A program made the position numbers and the translations under genes. Of a DNA stretch of 64,000 bases, positions 47,794-55,888 are shown piece after piece. This DNA is from an uncultured Tenacibaculum sp. (GTDB lineage Bacteria > Bacteroidota > Bacteroidia > Flavobacteriales > Flavobacteriaceae). The DNA is taken from the NCBI GenBank assembly GCA_947496185.1, contig CANMCD010000008.1, positions 1-64,000 of the forward strand. The letters run 5' to 3'. Numbering within the stretch: position 1 is the stretch's first letter; every line of letters starts with the position of its first letter. The notes under the pieces are model-generated. The model was not told the origin of the DNA. It saw only the letters and a list, made by a program, of their open reading frames with translations, and searched no databases.

Positions 47794-48906
47794 CTATAAA
47801 AGTCGTTCTTTTTTTCGAATTTGTATTGCTTCTTTCTTTTTTAATTCATTTCGCTCAATTTTATGCTTAGGTCTTGTCCATTTTGGTTTTTCACCTAAAG
47901 CTTCTAATTGAGAATTTTCTGCTTCAACAGACGCTCGTTGTTCATGCTTAAAGAATGGCTTTTGTGTGTTAAGCCCAAGCGCTTCAAACATTTTCATATC
48001 TTCATTAATATCTGGATTCGGAGTAGTTAACAACTTATCTCCAGCAAAAATAGAATTCGCGCCAGCAAAGAAACACATGGCTTGCCCTTCTCTACTCATT
48101 TGCGTTCTTCCTGCAGATAGACGTACCTGAGACTCTGGCAAAACAATACGAGCTGTTGCAACCATACGTACCATTTCAAAAATATTCACAGGTGGCTGAT
48201 CTTCCAAGGGAGTTCCTTCTACAGCTACTAATGCATTAATCGGTACTGATTCTGGGTGCGGTGAGAAACGCGTTAAGGTTTCCAACATCCCTGCTCTATC
48301 TTCCAAACTCTCTCCCATTCCTATGATCCCACCAGAACAAACTGTTACATTTGTTTTACGAACATTTTCAATGGTGTCAATTCGATCATCGAAAGATCGA
48401 GTTGATATAATATCATCGTAATATTCTTCAGAAGTATCTAGGTTATGGTTGTAAGCATATAAACCGGCTTCTGCCAAACGTTTTGCCTGATTTTCTGTAA
48501 CCATTCCTAACGTACAGCATACTTCCATATCCAACTTATTAATGGTTCGAACCATTTCTAATACCTGATCAAATTCTGGCCCATCTTTTACATTCCTCCA
48601 CGATGCCCCCATACAAACTCTTGACGAACCACCTTCTCTGGCACGTAAGGCTTGTGCCTTTACCTGATTGACAGTCATCAAATCATTTCCTTCAATATCA
48701 GTATGGTATCTTGCTGCTTGTGGGCAATAGCCACAATCTTCAGAACACCCACCTGTCTTAATTGAAATTAAAGTACTTACCTGAACGGTATTTGGATCGT
48801 GATATTTTCTATGTAAAGTCGAAGCTTCGTATAAAAGCTCCATTAGAGGTTTATTATATATAGCTAGGATTTCTTCCTTTGTCCAGTCATTTCTTACGTC
48901 GCTCAT
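47794..48906 (-). CDS. bioB: Biotin synthase
   Basis: 370 residues. Radical-SAM enzyme that inserts sulfur into dethiobiotin. The cluster motif CSEDCGYC (CxxxCxxC) is near residue 54. The BioB segments GASWRNVKDGPEF, YNHNLDTSEEYY and AGRTQMSREGQAMCFFAGANSIF are all present. It is the last gene of the biotin region, 61 bp behind the ketoacyl synthase. A TACTTTTG -7 match at 48938-48945 (minus) could allow separate transcription. Confidence 0.96.
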   Translation of the reverse strand: MSDVRNDWTKEEILAIYNKPLMELLYEASTLHRKYHDPNTVQVSTLISIKTGGCSEDCGYCPQAARYHTDIEGNDLMTVNQVKAQALRAREGGSSRVCMGASWRNVKDGPEFDQVLEMVRTINKLDMEVCCTLGMVTENQAKRLAEAGLYAYNHNLDTSEEYYDDIISTRSFDDRIDTIENVRKTNVTVCSGGIIGMGESLEDRAGMLETLTRFSPHPESVPINALVAVEGTPLEDQPPVNIFEMVRMVATARIVLPESQVRLSAGRTQMSREGQAMCFFAGANSIFAGDKLLTTPNPDINEDMKMFEALGLNTQKPFFKHEQRASVEAENSQLEALGEKPKWTRPKHKIERNELKKKEAIQIRKKERLL

Positions 48907-48967
48907 AAACTTAAGTTTATTAGTTGTTTGAAAGATTCAAAAGTACTAATAATATATTATATGTTTT

Positions 48968-50125
48968 TTACTTTTTACTGATTAAAACTGACACGGCATT
49001 ACCACCAAATCCAACGGCATTTATCAACACTTTATTTATTTTTCTTGGCACATTTTGTCTCTCAATATAAGGCACTTGAACTATCTCTTGATATTGCATC
49101 ATCAACATCGCCAATTCTAAACTCAACAAACCTGAAGTAGCAAAAGTATGTCCTACTTTCCATTTATTTGTAGTCAAAAAAGGAAGCTTATCACCAAAAA
49201 CTGCTTTAATAGCATTTACCTCAGAAACGTCTCCTTTAATCGTTCCGGGAGCATGCATCACAATCGCATCTACTTCTTCCAAAGCCGTATCTTTTAGCGC
49301 CATTTTCATAGAATTTTGAAAACAAATAGCTGCAGTAGAAATGGAAATATTGTGTTTTAATATTTCGGTCGCATACCCAATACCCTCTATATATGCCAAA
49401 GCATTTTCTTTGACACCTTTTTCTAAACAAACAGCGGCAGCACCTTCTCCAATTACCATAGTATTCTGCTCTTTAGTAAGATCCAAAGCTTTACAAGGAT
49501 AATCATCTGTGTTTTTAGCATACACTTTTAATGCTTTCATTTGGGCAATCGTAAAACCTGTCAAACAAGCTTCACTTGCGCCGATCAAAAATTTATCTGT
49601 CATCCCTGATTGCAACCAAGCCACTCCATTCAGCAACGAATGTAACCCCGTAGAACAGGTAATGGAATGCGAAATTTCGGGCCCTTGGGTTTGAAGATCA
49701 TGTGCGATCCAAGAAGATATATTTCCTAAAGTTGTTGTTGGCGAAGATAATGTTGAAGATATTCCTGTTTCTAAAAATTCTTTGTAGTATTTTTCAAAAA
49801 GTACCGTAGCTCCTCTCGAAGACCCCATATTAACGCCAAAGTTATCTGAAACTCCCCAACCAGCTTGATCAACAGCTCTTCTACTTACAGATAGTGCTAA
49901 CAAAACCGAATCGTCTAAATCTTTATACTTAATATCTGCTTTTCTTAGCGCTTGAACCTCCTCATTACTTACTTCACTTAATTGGGCTACCCAAGCAGTA
50001 AAATTTTGAAAATCTTTACTTCGCAAACAATGTTCGTCCTTCTTGTATTGCAACCAAATTTCCTCTTGCAAACTACCTAAAGCGGATATTGTTGCTATAG
50101 AGGTAATGGATATTCTTTCTTTCAA
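48968..50125 (-). CDS. Beta-ketoacyl synthase-like protein, biotin-region
   Basis: 385 residues. Condensing-enzyme fold with the active-site Cys in SITCSTGLHSLL, and His residues in VMHAPGT and NKWKVGHTFATSG. The ends are shorter than FabF. No ATG is available near the start; TTG at 50125 is the only sensible start codon (MKERISITSIATISALG), since a stop lies two codons upstream. Its position beside bioB suggests a part in making the pimeloyl chain, a common arrangement in flavobacteria, but that role is inferred. Confidence 0.85.
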   Translation of the reverse strand: MKERISITSIATISALGSLQEEIWLQYKKDEHCLRSKDFQNFTAWVAQLSEVSNEEVQALRKADIKYKDLDDSVLLALSVSRRAVDQAGWGVSDNFGVNMGSSRGATVLFEKYYKEFLETGISSTLSSPTTTLGNISSWIAHDLQTQGPEISHSITCSTGLHSLLNGVAWLQSGMTDKFLIGASEACLTGFTIAQMKALKVYAKNTDDYPCKALDLTKEQNTMVIGEGAAAVCLEKGVKENALAYIEGIGYATEILKHNISISTAAICFQNSMKMALKDTALEEVDAIVMHAPGTIKGDVSEVNAIKAVFGDKLPFLTTNKWKVGHTFATSGLLSLELAMLMMQYQEIVQVPYIERQNVPRKINKVLINAVGFGGNAVSVLISKK

Positions 50126-50377
50126 ACCTCAAAAATTTCCGCAAAAATAAAACTTATACCAGTTATAATTTAAAATTACTATAAAATAAAATGATGATTT
50201 TTTTCTTTATTTCACTCACAAAAGCTTACATATTATTTGTAGATAAAAAATTACTTATCCCTTCAAGCAATGACTTAAGTAAGGAGCTTAGCCAACACCA
50301 ATTACTGCCCACCATCTATAAACCAAAATTAAACACTGAATACCAACACATTAAAAATTCAAGGTTTTTTCGTACGT

Positions 50378-50433
50378 AAAAACCCTTAGTCTAACCTAGG
50401 GAAAACCCTTACACAAAGTCTAGGGATACTAGG
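50378..50433 (+). promoter_or_regulatory. Cluster of AAACCCTTA / CTAGGG motifs (candidate operator)
   Basis: AAAACCCTTA occurs twice, CTAGGG twice, and AGGG-AAAA-CCCT forms an inverted repeat at 50398-50409. The cluster ends just before the TTG of the promoter, a position suited to an activator or repressor. Confidence 0.4.
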
Positions 50434-50435
50434 TA

Positions 50436-50466
50436 TTGTAAAAGATGGAGGCACCCCCTATTTTTG
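50436..50466 (+). promoter_or_regulatory. Promoter of the small lipoprotein unit
   Basis: TTG at 50436-50438, 20-bp spacer, TATTTTTG at 50459-50466: an exact Bacteroidota -33/-7 pair, 40 bp before the ATG at 50507. Confidence 0.6.
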
Positions 50467-50506
50467 AAAACCACAAACTATTACAATAAACAACTCCAAA
50501 GTAAAA

Positions 50507-50680
50507 ATGAAAAATTTATTATTAATTCCTATTGGAATAGGAATAGTATTAACACTAAACAGTTGTACAGAAGACAACAACACTATACAAACACAAGAGT
50601 ATGAAAAAAGATTACAACTCATCCACCCAAACGAAGATGGATCAAAACCAGAAGATGACGAAGAAGACGGTTCCGTCTAA
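50507..50680 (+). CDS. Very small lipoprotein (57 aa)
   Basis: 57 residues. The N-terminus MKNLLLIPIGIGI... ends in a lipobox LTLNSC at residues 15-20. The mature part is only about 37 residues and strongly acidic at the end (PEDDEEDGSV). It follows a good promoter. Its 3' end overlaps the start of the next frame, so the two may be translationally coupled. Function unknown; its realness rests on the signal peptide and promoter. Confidence 0.6.
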   Translation: MKNLLLIPIGIGIVLTLNSCTEDNNTIQTQEYEKRLQLIHPNEDGSKPEDDEEDGSV

Positions 50681-50945
50681 AGGAAAAGCAATTGTTATAG
50701 GAATAACAACATTGCTTATTATAATTTCCTCACTAATTCACACAAACTTTGATGAATTTTCTGATGATTATCTTGAGCATAAAAAAAACTACAAATCTCT
50801 TCTTATTGAAAGATTAGAAGCCCAAGACTCCTTAGCAAAGGAATTAGGAAAAAGTTTAACCATACAAGAATATCAAAAATTAAGAGTAGAAGCATGGGAA
50901 CTTTCCAAAAGAAAACTGAAAGCATATACCCTAAAAAAAAAATAA
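50601..50945 (+). CDS. Membrane-anchored protein, possible N-terminal part of a split gene
   Basis: Up to 114 residues; in-frame ATGs at 50601, 50637 and 50655 are possible starts, all inside or overlapping the small lipoprotein gene. One transmembrane span (AIVIGITTLLIIISSLIH) is followed by a charged helical region (LIERLEAQDSLAKELGKSL...). It ends at a run of ten A. Removing one A would join it to the next frame, giving a continuous protein through NKLREEHSFLGRANLRFW. So this may be half of one gene. Confidence 0.55.
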   Translation: MKKDYNSSTQTKMDQNQKMTKKTVPSKGKAIVIGITTLLIIISSLIHTNFDEFSDDYLEHKKNYKSLLIERLEAQDSLAKELGKSLTIQEYQKLRVEAWELSKRKLKAYTLKKK

Positions 50946-50994
50946 ACTCAGAGAAGAACATTCCTTTTTAGGCAGAGCTAATTTAAGGTTCTGG

Positions 50995-51405
50995 TTGTTT
51001 ATTTTTGGTTTAACACTCACTGGATTTTACTTTGCTTTACGATTTTTAATCCAAGACATTAAAAACAGAAACAATTCAACCAGTATGGGACATCAGTATA
51101 TTTCTATTGCTGGGGTAGCTGTCTATCTATTTTGGTTTTATCATTTATTCTTTCAAACTACCAAAGATTTTTATCAAAGTACCTACCTATATTACGGAAT
51201 AGCCATTTCGTTTTTAGTTGTCTTTTTTGTCTACGAACTAAGCAAGTATTTTGCTCGAAAAGATAGTTGGGCTGCAATAATCCGTAAGCTTTTCAATTTC
51301 CTTTTTGTAGAGGTCGAAAAAAAAGATTTTATCAAAGATGAAAAAAAGAAAGAGTTTGTTAAACGAAGAGTAGAACTTGCTAAATACGCTATGGACAATG
51401 AGTAA
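50995..51405 (+). CDS. Membrane protein with three spans, possible C-terminal part of a split gene
   Basis: 136 residues if the TTG at 50995 is used; there is no ATG or GTG at the start. The frame is open upstream through protein-like sequence to the A10 run at 50933-50942, which suggests it continues the previous frame. Three hydrophobic spans (LFIFGLTLTGFYFALRFL, ISIAGVAVYLFWFYHLFF, YYGIAISFLVVFFVYEL), then a basic cytoplasmic tail. Family not recognised. Confidence 0.6.
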   Translation: MFIFGLTLTGFYFALRFLIQDIKNRNNSTSMGHQYISIAGVAVYLFWFYHLFFQTTKDFYQSTYLYYGIAISFLVVFFVYELSKYFARKDSWAAIIRKLFNFLFVEVEKKDFIKDEKKKEFVKRRVELAKYAMDNE

Positions 51406-51643
51406 GAAAGATTATTTTAAGTTAAACAAGAAATCATCATTTTTTGATCAAGAATCTAAGGAACAGTTTGATACTGATTTAATCAGTATTTTAAATGAAA
51501 TTCATAGCAATATTGATCAAAAAAAGTTAGCTGAAAAAAAGAGGCAAATACAAATAGATGCGGAAAATTTTAAAAAGCTTCTAGATAAACTAAAGTCACA
51601 AGATCCCGCTTATTTAACAAAGCTCTTAAAACAATTAGAATAA
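51398..51643 (+). CDS. Small charged coiled-coil protein
   Basis: 81 residues from the ATG at 51398 (MSKKDYFKLNKK), which overlaps the end of the previous gene by 8 bp and so is translationally coupled. An earlier ATG at 51377 is less likely. It is Lys- and Gln-rich and helical (NIDQKKLAEKKRQIQIDAENFKKLL), with no signal or membrane span. Probably a cytoplasmic partner of the preceding membrane protein; function unknown. Confidence 0.6.
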   Translation: MSKKDYFKLNKKSSFFDQESKEQFDTDLISILNEIHSNIDQKKLAEKKRQIQIDAENFKKLLDKLKSQDPAYLTKLLKQLE

Positions 51644-51652
51644 TCATAGCAT

Positions 51653-52021
51653 TTATAGTTCTTTACACAACCCTTGAATCATCTTTTTGGCTTCCGCTTT
51701 TACCAAGCTATAGAATTCTTCATTTTGCATAAATTTGTCTTTGTTTTCAACAACAATATCCACTAATTTTTGCACATCTATTTTTCCCTTTTCTCCCTCA
51801 ATCTGAATGAATTCTTCTGCTTGGTTAAGCTTTTTTATTTGTTCAAACGAATACTGAGGGAATACCGCTACAATCCTTCTAGACAATTTATCACTAATCT
51901 TTTTTGTATCGCCACGTAAAATCTTATAAATCCCACTTTTTCCTACCCCCAACTTTGCACTCAATTCTTCAGGAGTGAGCTCTAATTCCTCAATAAATGC
52001 TTTAAACTTTCCATTAACCAT
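51653..52021 (-). CDS. XRE-type DNA-binding regulator
   Basis: 122 residues. The helix-turn-helix covers about residues 8-60 (LTPEELSAKLGVGKSGIYKILRG...). The C-terminal half is helical with no known domain. Convergent with the small membrane-protein cluster, 9 bp from its end. The upstream region carries phased TGTCTT repeats and an inverted repeat, consistent with self-regulation. Target genes are unknown; the adjacent cluster or RNA are candidates. Confidence 0.8.
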   Translation of the reverse strand: MVNGKFKAFIEELELTPEELSAKLGVGKSGIYKILRGDTKKISDKLSRRIVAVFPQYSFEQIKKLNQAEEFIQIEGEKGKIDVQKLVDIVVENKDKFMQNEEFYSLVKAEAKKMIQGLCKEL

Positions 52022-52040
52022 ATTACAAAATGTAAAAAAG

Positions 52041-52076
52041 TGTCTTTATTTTATTTTTAATGTCTTTTTTTGTCTT
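52041..52076. promoter_or_regulatory. Three TGTCTT repeats at 10-bp multiples, XRE upstream region
   Basis: TGTCTT begins at 52041, 52061 and 52071. The spacing of 20 and 10 bp puts the sites on the same helix face, between the XRE start and its presumed promoter. Confidence 0.35.
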
Positions 52077-52107
52077 ATATTTGTTTTCGCAAGAATAACA
52101 AATATAA
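52075..52107. promoter_or_regulatory. Divergent promoter with 11-bp inverted repeat
   Basis: TTATATTTGTT (52075-52085) and its exact reverse complement (52097-52107) are separated by 11 bp. Each arm contains a perfect TATATTTG -7 element on its own strand, so one would fire toward the XRE gene and the other toward the structured region at 52090-52332. No clear -33 TTG is seen for either. Confidence 0.45.
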
Positions 52108-52332
52108 AATAATGTATGTTTAGCTAAATAACAAAAAAATAAAAACAGCAACAACATTATCTAAGCGCTAAACCTACCGTTCGTAAATATTTCGTTTACT
52201 CTTGCTTTTAAGAGTTGTTCACCCGAATAATACAAAGTAAACAGTCTTCTTACTTATAATTCGGAGAAAATTGTAGTAGTTTAAGATCAAGAATCAACAC
52301 AGTTAACCAAACTAGTATTCTTGATCTTTTTT
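52090..52332 (+). ncRNA. Candidate structured non-coding RNA with its own terminator
   Basis: A plus-strand -7 element (52076-52083) is followed by about 240 bp with no usable open frame and then a strong terminator at 52283-52332, although no plus-strand gene precedes it. In between lie a 6-bp hairpin ACTCTT/AAGAGT (52198-52215) and a two-part stem, CCGAAT/ATTCGG (52223-52264) enclosing AAGTAA/TTACTT. I cannot match it to a known family by eye; the 6S-like and Flavo-1 flavobacterial RNAs are worth testing. Confidence 0.4.
52283..52332 (+). terminator. Strong terminator without an upstream coding gene
   Basis: A perfect 12-bp stem AAGATCAAGAAT / ATTCTTGATCTT, 22-nt loop, followed by T6. Confidence 0.8.
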
Positions 52333-52389
52333 ATATTCGTAACATTTTTCCAAAAAAGAAGTCTTACAGATATAAACTATGATTACACT

Positions 52390-52821
52390 ATGACACAATC
52401 ACATCAAAAAAATTGGTTTGGAAGAAATTGGCTATGGTTCATACCCCTCTCAGGCTGCTTAGGAATTATTTTTCTCTTTGTGTTTGGCATCGGTGCCGCT
52501 ATTTTTGGCGTTACAAAGATAATTAGCGATCTATCGCCCGTTAGTTACGCCCTAGAAAAGGTCAATAATAATAAGGAAGCCATTTTAGTATTGGGTAATA
52601 ATATTGATGACAATGGTTTTCCACAAGGAAATATCAATATTCAAAATGAAAATGGAGAGGTTGATTTTGAAATTCCAATCAAAGGAGACAAAGGAGAAGG
52701 CATTCTTATATTGAAAGGAATCAGAGTAAATGAAAAATGGGTATTCGAAGAATTATATATCCGTATAAAAGGCAAACAACAACGAATCGACCTATTAGAA
52801 AAAGCATTAGAAAGTATCTAA
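52390..52821 (+). CDS. Coa1-family protein (cytochrome oxidase assembly-like)
   Basis: 143 residues from the ATG at 52390 (MTQSHQKNWFGRNWLWFIPLSGC); an in-frame start at 52321 would fall inside the terminator. One N-terminal membrane span (LGIIFLFVFGIGAAIFGVTKII), then a small beta-rich domain (GNINIQNENGEVDFEIPIKGDKGEGILILKG). The W-x-W-x-x-P start and this domain fit bacterial Coa1-like proteins. The exact role in bacteria is not known. Its last 15 bp overlap the end of convergent bioA. Confidence 0.72.
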   Translation: MTQSHQKNWFGRNWLWFIPLSGCLGIIFLFVFGIGAAIFGVTKIISDLSPVSYALEKVNNNKEAILVLGNNIDDNGFPQGNINIQNENGEVDFEIPIKGDKGEGILILKGIRVNEKWVFEELYIRIKGKQQRIDLLEKALESI

Positions 52822-54072
52822 TGCTTTTTCAATGGTAGTATATATTTTTTCTAATTGATCTTCTGTAATCACAAAAGGAGGCAATATATAAATCGTATTC
52901 CCTAACGGACGTAAACACACCCCGTTTTCCATAAAAAAGTTAAATAATTGATAACGAAGATTCCCATAACGCTCCATGGCTACATGTAAATCCAACGCAT
53001 AAATTACCCCCAGCTGACGGGTTTCTCTTACTTTTGCATGCCCTTTTATTCTTTGGTCAAACTTTTTATGTGATAAAATTATACGTTCAATATTTTGTTG
53101 TATTTCATCAGATTTCAATAATTCAACACCAGCTAAAGCTGCCGAACAGGCAATTGGATTGGCTGAATAGGTATGACCATGAAAAAAACCTTTCCCTAGT
53201 TCATCACTCAAAAAAGCATCGTAAATCTTCTGAGAACAACTCGTTATTGCCATCGGTACTAACCCCGCTGTTAAAGACTTTGATAAACAAATAATATCAG
53301 GAAGGTGATACAAATACTCAGAAGCAAAGTTTTTTCCTGTTTTTCCAAAACCTGTCATTACCTCATCAGCAATAGTTAATACGTTATTTTTTTTGGCTAT
53401 CGCTAATAGTTCCTCTAAAAACTCAGACGCATACATTTTCATCGCGGCTGCTCCTTGCACCAAGGGTTCGTATATAAAAGCCGCTACATGATGCTCTTTT
53501 ATGATCTTTTCTATGATATTCTTTACTTCTTCAATATTGTCTTTATTCGGAACAGGAATTCTTTCTACATCGATAAAAAAGTCTTCAAAAGGGCCGTTAT
53601 ACACCGAGAGTCCCGAAACAGACATCGCACCAAAGGTATCTCCGTGAAACCCTCCTTCTAACGCAATAATTTTAGTCCTTTTTTCTCCGTTGTTAAAATG
53701 GTATTGCAATGCCATTTTTATTGCTACATCTACCGAAGTAGACCCATTATCAGAAAAAAATAACTTTTGCTGATTCTTTGGTAAAATAGTAATTAACGCT
53801 TCTGACAATTTCACCGCGGGTTCGTGTGTAAACCCAGCAAAAACCACATGATCTAATTGCTGCATTTGCGCTGCTACTTTTTGAGTAATATACGAGTTAC
53901 AATGCCCATACATACAAGTATACCAAGAGGCTATTCCGTCTATATATTCCTTTCCTTGATCGTCAAAAAGCAAGGCTCCTTTAGCTTTGGTAATTGCCAA
54001 ATGATCAGGGTGTAATTTATGCTGTGTTAAAGGATGCCAAAGATGTTTTTTATCACGTTGGGTAAGTGTCAT
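52807..54072 (-). CDS. bioA: Adenosylmethionine--8-amino-7-oxononanoate aminotransferase
   Basis: 421 residues. Class III PLP enzyme. The BioA opening HLWHPLTQHK, YIDGIASWYTCMYGHCN, and the PLP lysine in CLSKSLTAGLVPM. It converts KAPA to DAPA with SAM as amino donor. Its ATG overlaps the stop of bioD by 4 bp (translational coupling). Confidence 0.95.
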   Translation of the reverse strand: MTLTQRDKKHLWHPLTQHKLHPDHLAITKAKGALLFDDQGKEYIDGIASWYTCMYGHCNSYITQKVAAQMQQLDHVVFAGFTHEPAVKLSEALITILPKNQQKLFFSDNGSTSVDVAIKMALQYHFNNGEKRTKIIALEGGFHGDTFGAMSVSGLSVYNGPFEDFFIDVERIPVPNKDNIEEVKNIIEKIIKEHHVAAFIYEPLVQGAAAMKMYASEFLEELLAIAKKNNVLTIADEVMTGFGKTGKNFASEYLYHLPDIICLSKSLTAGLVPMAITSCSQKIYDAFLSDELGKGFFHGHTYSANPIACSAALAGVELLKSDEIQQNIERIILSHKKFDQRIKGHAKVRETRQLGVIYALDLHVAMERYGNLRYQLFNFFMENGVCLRPLGNTIYILPPFVITEDQLEKIYTTIEKALDTF

Positions 54073-54680
54073 AGTTTTTCTCTAAATAAATCTGCGTATT
54101 CTTTTATAACATTCTGATCGAAATAAGGTTCTTCATCAATACGACCAATAACAGGAACTTGTGTCATTTTTTGAATAATACTTTCTGTTGTTGGGTGTTC
54201 TTCTCCTGAAAACAACAAAACTACCTCCAAACCTTTCGATTTAAGGTAATTTACCGTTAAAAGGGTATGATTAATGCTTCCTAAATAATGTCGAGATACC
54301 ACCACTACTTTATAGTTCGGGGCAATAATATCAACCACCATTTCCGTATCATTCAACGGAACTAAAATTCCTCCAGCTCCTTCTATAATCAAATGATTGG
54401 TTGTATTGGGTTCCTTTATATCCGTTAACTTAATAGTCACCTCATCAATAGCCGCGGCCGCATGAGGACTCATTGGAGTTTGCAGTGCATATGCATTGGG
54501 ATGAAAAGTTGACTTTCTATTAGAAACTAAGCTTTTTACTTTTATCGAATCCGAATTATCCAAATCACCTGCTTGAACGGGTTTCCAATAATCTGCTTCT
54601 AATGCTTCGGTTAATATAGCGGAAGCAACCGTTTTACCTACTTCTGTTGAGATTCCTGTAACGAAAATTTTTTTTTGCAT
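54069..54680 (-). CDS. bioD: Dethiobiotin synthetase
   Basis: 203 residues from the ATG at 54680 (MQKKIFVTGISTEVGKT); the frame is open two codons further to a TTG. P-loop variant GISTEVGKT at residues 9-17, YWKPVQAG, and IIEGAGGILVPL. It closes the ureido ring of DAPA using CO2 and ATP. Between bioF and bioA in the operon. Confidence 0.94.
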   Translation of the reverse strand: MQKKIFVTGISTEVGKTVASAILTEALEADYWKPVQAGDLDNSDSIKVKSLVSNRKSTFHPNAYALQTPMSPHAAAAIDEVTIKLTDIKEPNTTNHLIIEGAGGILVPLNDTEMVVDIIAPNYKVVVVSRHYLGSINHTLLTVNYLKSKGLEVVLLFSGEEHPTTESIIQKMTQVPVIGRIDEEPYFDQNVIKEYADLFREKL

Positions 54681-54727
54681 CACCAATGGTCCTTTTTATG
54701 GGTTCACAAAGGTAACAATCCTGCTTA

Positions 54728-55885
54728 TCATTTGGCAACAAATAACGCAAGCTTACGCAATACCGCTGTTATTTCTTCATTTGTATTATAAGTATGTAAA
54801 CAAAAGCGTAAACGTTCTGACCCTTTAGGTACTGTAGGTGACAAGATAGGCAACACATCAAATCCGAGTTCTTGAATAGCCTTAGTAATACTTTTTACCT
54901 TAGCAACCCCGGGAACAATACAACATTGAATAGCAGTACTACTCGGAATAAAATTTAATTTCAACCGCTTCACCTCTTGGGTAAAATACACTATCTTTTT
55001 TTGTAATATTTGTATATTTTCTTGCCCTTTTTCTTCTAATAAGTACGTATATCCCATTTTAATCGTAGCTACTGTATGGGGCGATAAGCCTGTGGTATAT
55101 ATAAAACTTCTTGCAAAATTCACGAGATAATGAATAACCTCTTCACTTCCTAACACCATGGCTCCATGACACCCTAATGCTTTACCAAAAGTTACAATGC
55201 TGAGAAAAACCTTTTTTTCCAACCCCAACTCCTGAACCATTCCCAACCCTGTTCTTCCACAAACCCCTAATGCGTGAGCTTCGTCAACAATCAAATACAC
55301 ATCATTATCAACACAAATTTTTGTCATTTTTTTTAAATCAGGCATATCCCCATCCATAGAAAAAACAGACTCTGTCACCACATATATAGTTCCTTGACTT
55401 ATTTCTTTATCTTCTTGTAATTTTAAAATTCTTTTTTGCAAATGTTCAAGGTCATTGTGCTTAAATTTATATCCTTTTGCATTTGATAACTGAATACCAT
55501 CCCTGATAGAAGCATGGATAAATTCATCGTATAAAATTATGTCTCCTCGTTGTGGAATGGATGAAAAAACACCAAGATTTGCCGCATACCCCGAAGTAAA
55601 TAACAAAGCTGTCTCCGTATTATGAATAGTAGCTAATTGCTGCTCTATATCATTGTACAAAGAAAAGTTTCCTGTTAAAAGCCTTGACCCCGTAGCTCCG
55701 TTTTGCAATAGTTTATTTTTTAATAAAAAATCATGTGTTTTCAAAAATAGTTCCTCCGAACTTGCCAGCCCCAAATAATCATTGGATGAAAAATCCACTA
55801 GCCCCCGTCTAATCGATAAGTTTCTTATCGAATTAGCATCCTTTCGATCCTTTATTTTTTTTTGTAAATTACTAGGAGTTTTCAT
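54728..55885 (-). CDS. bioF: 8-amino-7-oxononanoate synthase
   Basis: 385 residues. Alpha-oxoamine synthase fold: FSSNDYLGLA, GSRLLTGNFSLYNDIEQQLA, VDEAHALGVCGRTG, and the PLP lysine in TFGKALGCHGA. It joins pimeloyl thioester and alanine to give KAPA. It starts 3 bp after the PPTase gene. Confidence 0.94.
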   Translation of the reverse strand: MKTPSNLQKKIKDRKDANSIRNLSIRRGLVDFSSNDYLGLASSEELFLKTHDFLLKNKLLQNGATGSRLLTGNFSLYNDIEQQLATIHNTETALLFTSGYAANLGVFSSIPQRGDIILYDEFIHASIRDGIQLSNAKGYKFKHNDLEHLQKRILKLQEDKEISQGTIYVVTESVFSMDGDMPDLKKMTKICVDNDVYLIVDEAHALGVCGRTGLGMVQELGLEKKVFLSIVTFGKALGCHGAMVLGSEEVIHYLVNFARSFIYTTGLSPHTVATIKMGYTYLLEEKGQENIQILQKKIVYFTQEVKRLKLNFIPSSTAIQCCIVPGVAKVKSITKAIQELGFDVLPILSPTVPKGSERLRFCLHTYNTNEEITAVLRKLALFVAK

Positions 55886-55888
55886 GTA

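Larger units (their letters stand above)
50126..50506. other. 381-bp intergenic region with repeated motif and promoter
   Basis: It separates the ketoacyl synthase (minus) from a tiny lipoprotein gene (plus). The only open frame, 62 codons at 50191-50379, has no sign of being a gene. The right part holds a motif cluster at 50378-50433 and a promoter at 50436-50466, listed separately. Confidence 0.6.

Noticed and set aside
50191-50379. 62-codon frame between the ketoacyl synthase and the small lipoprotein.
   Set aside because: No promoter, no recognisable domain, and its end overlaps the regulatory motif cluster.
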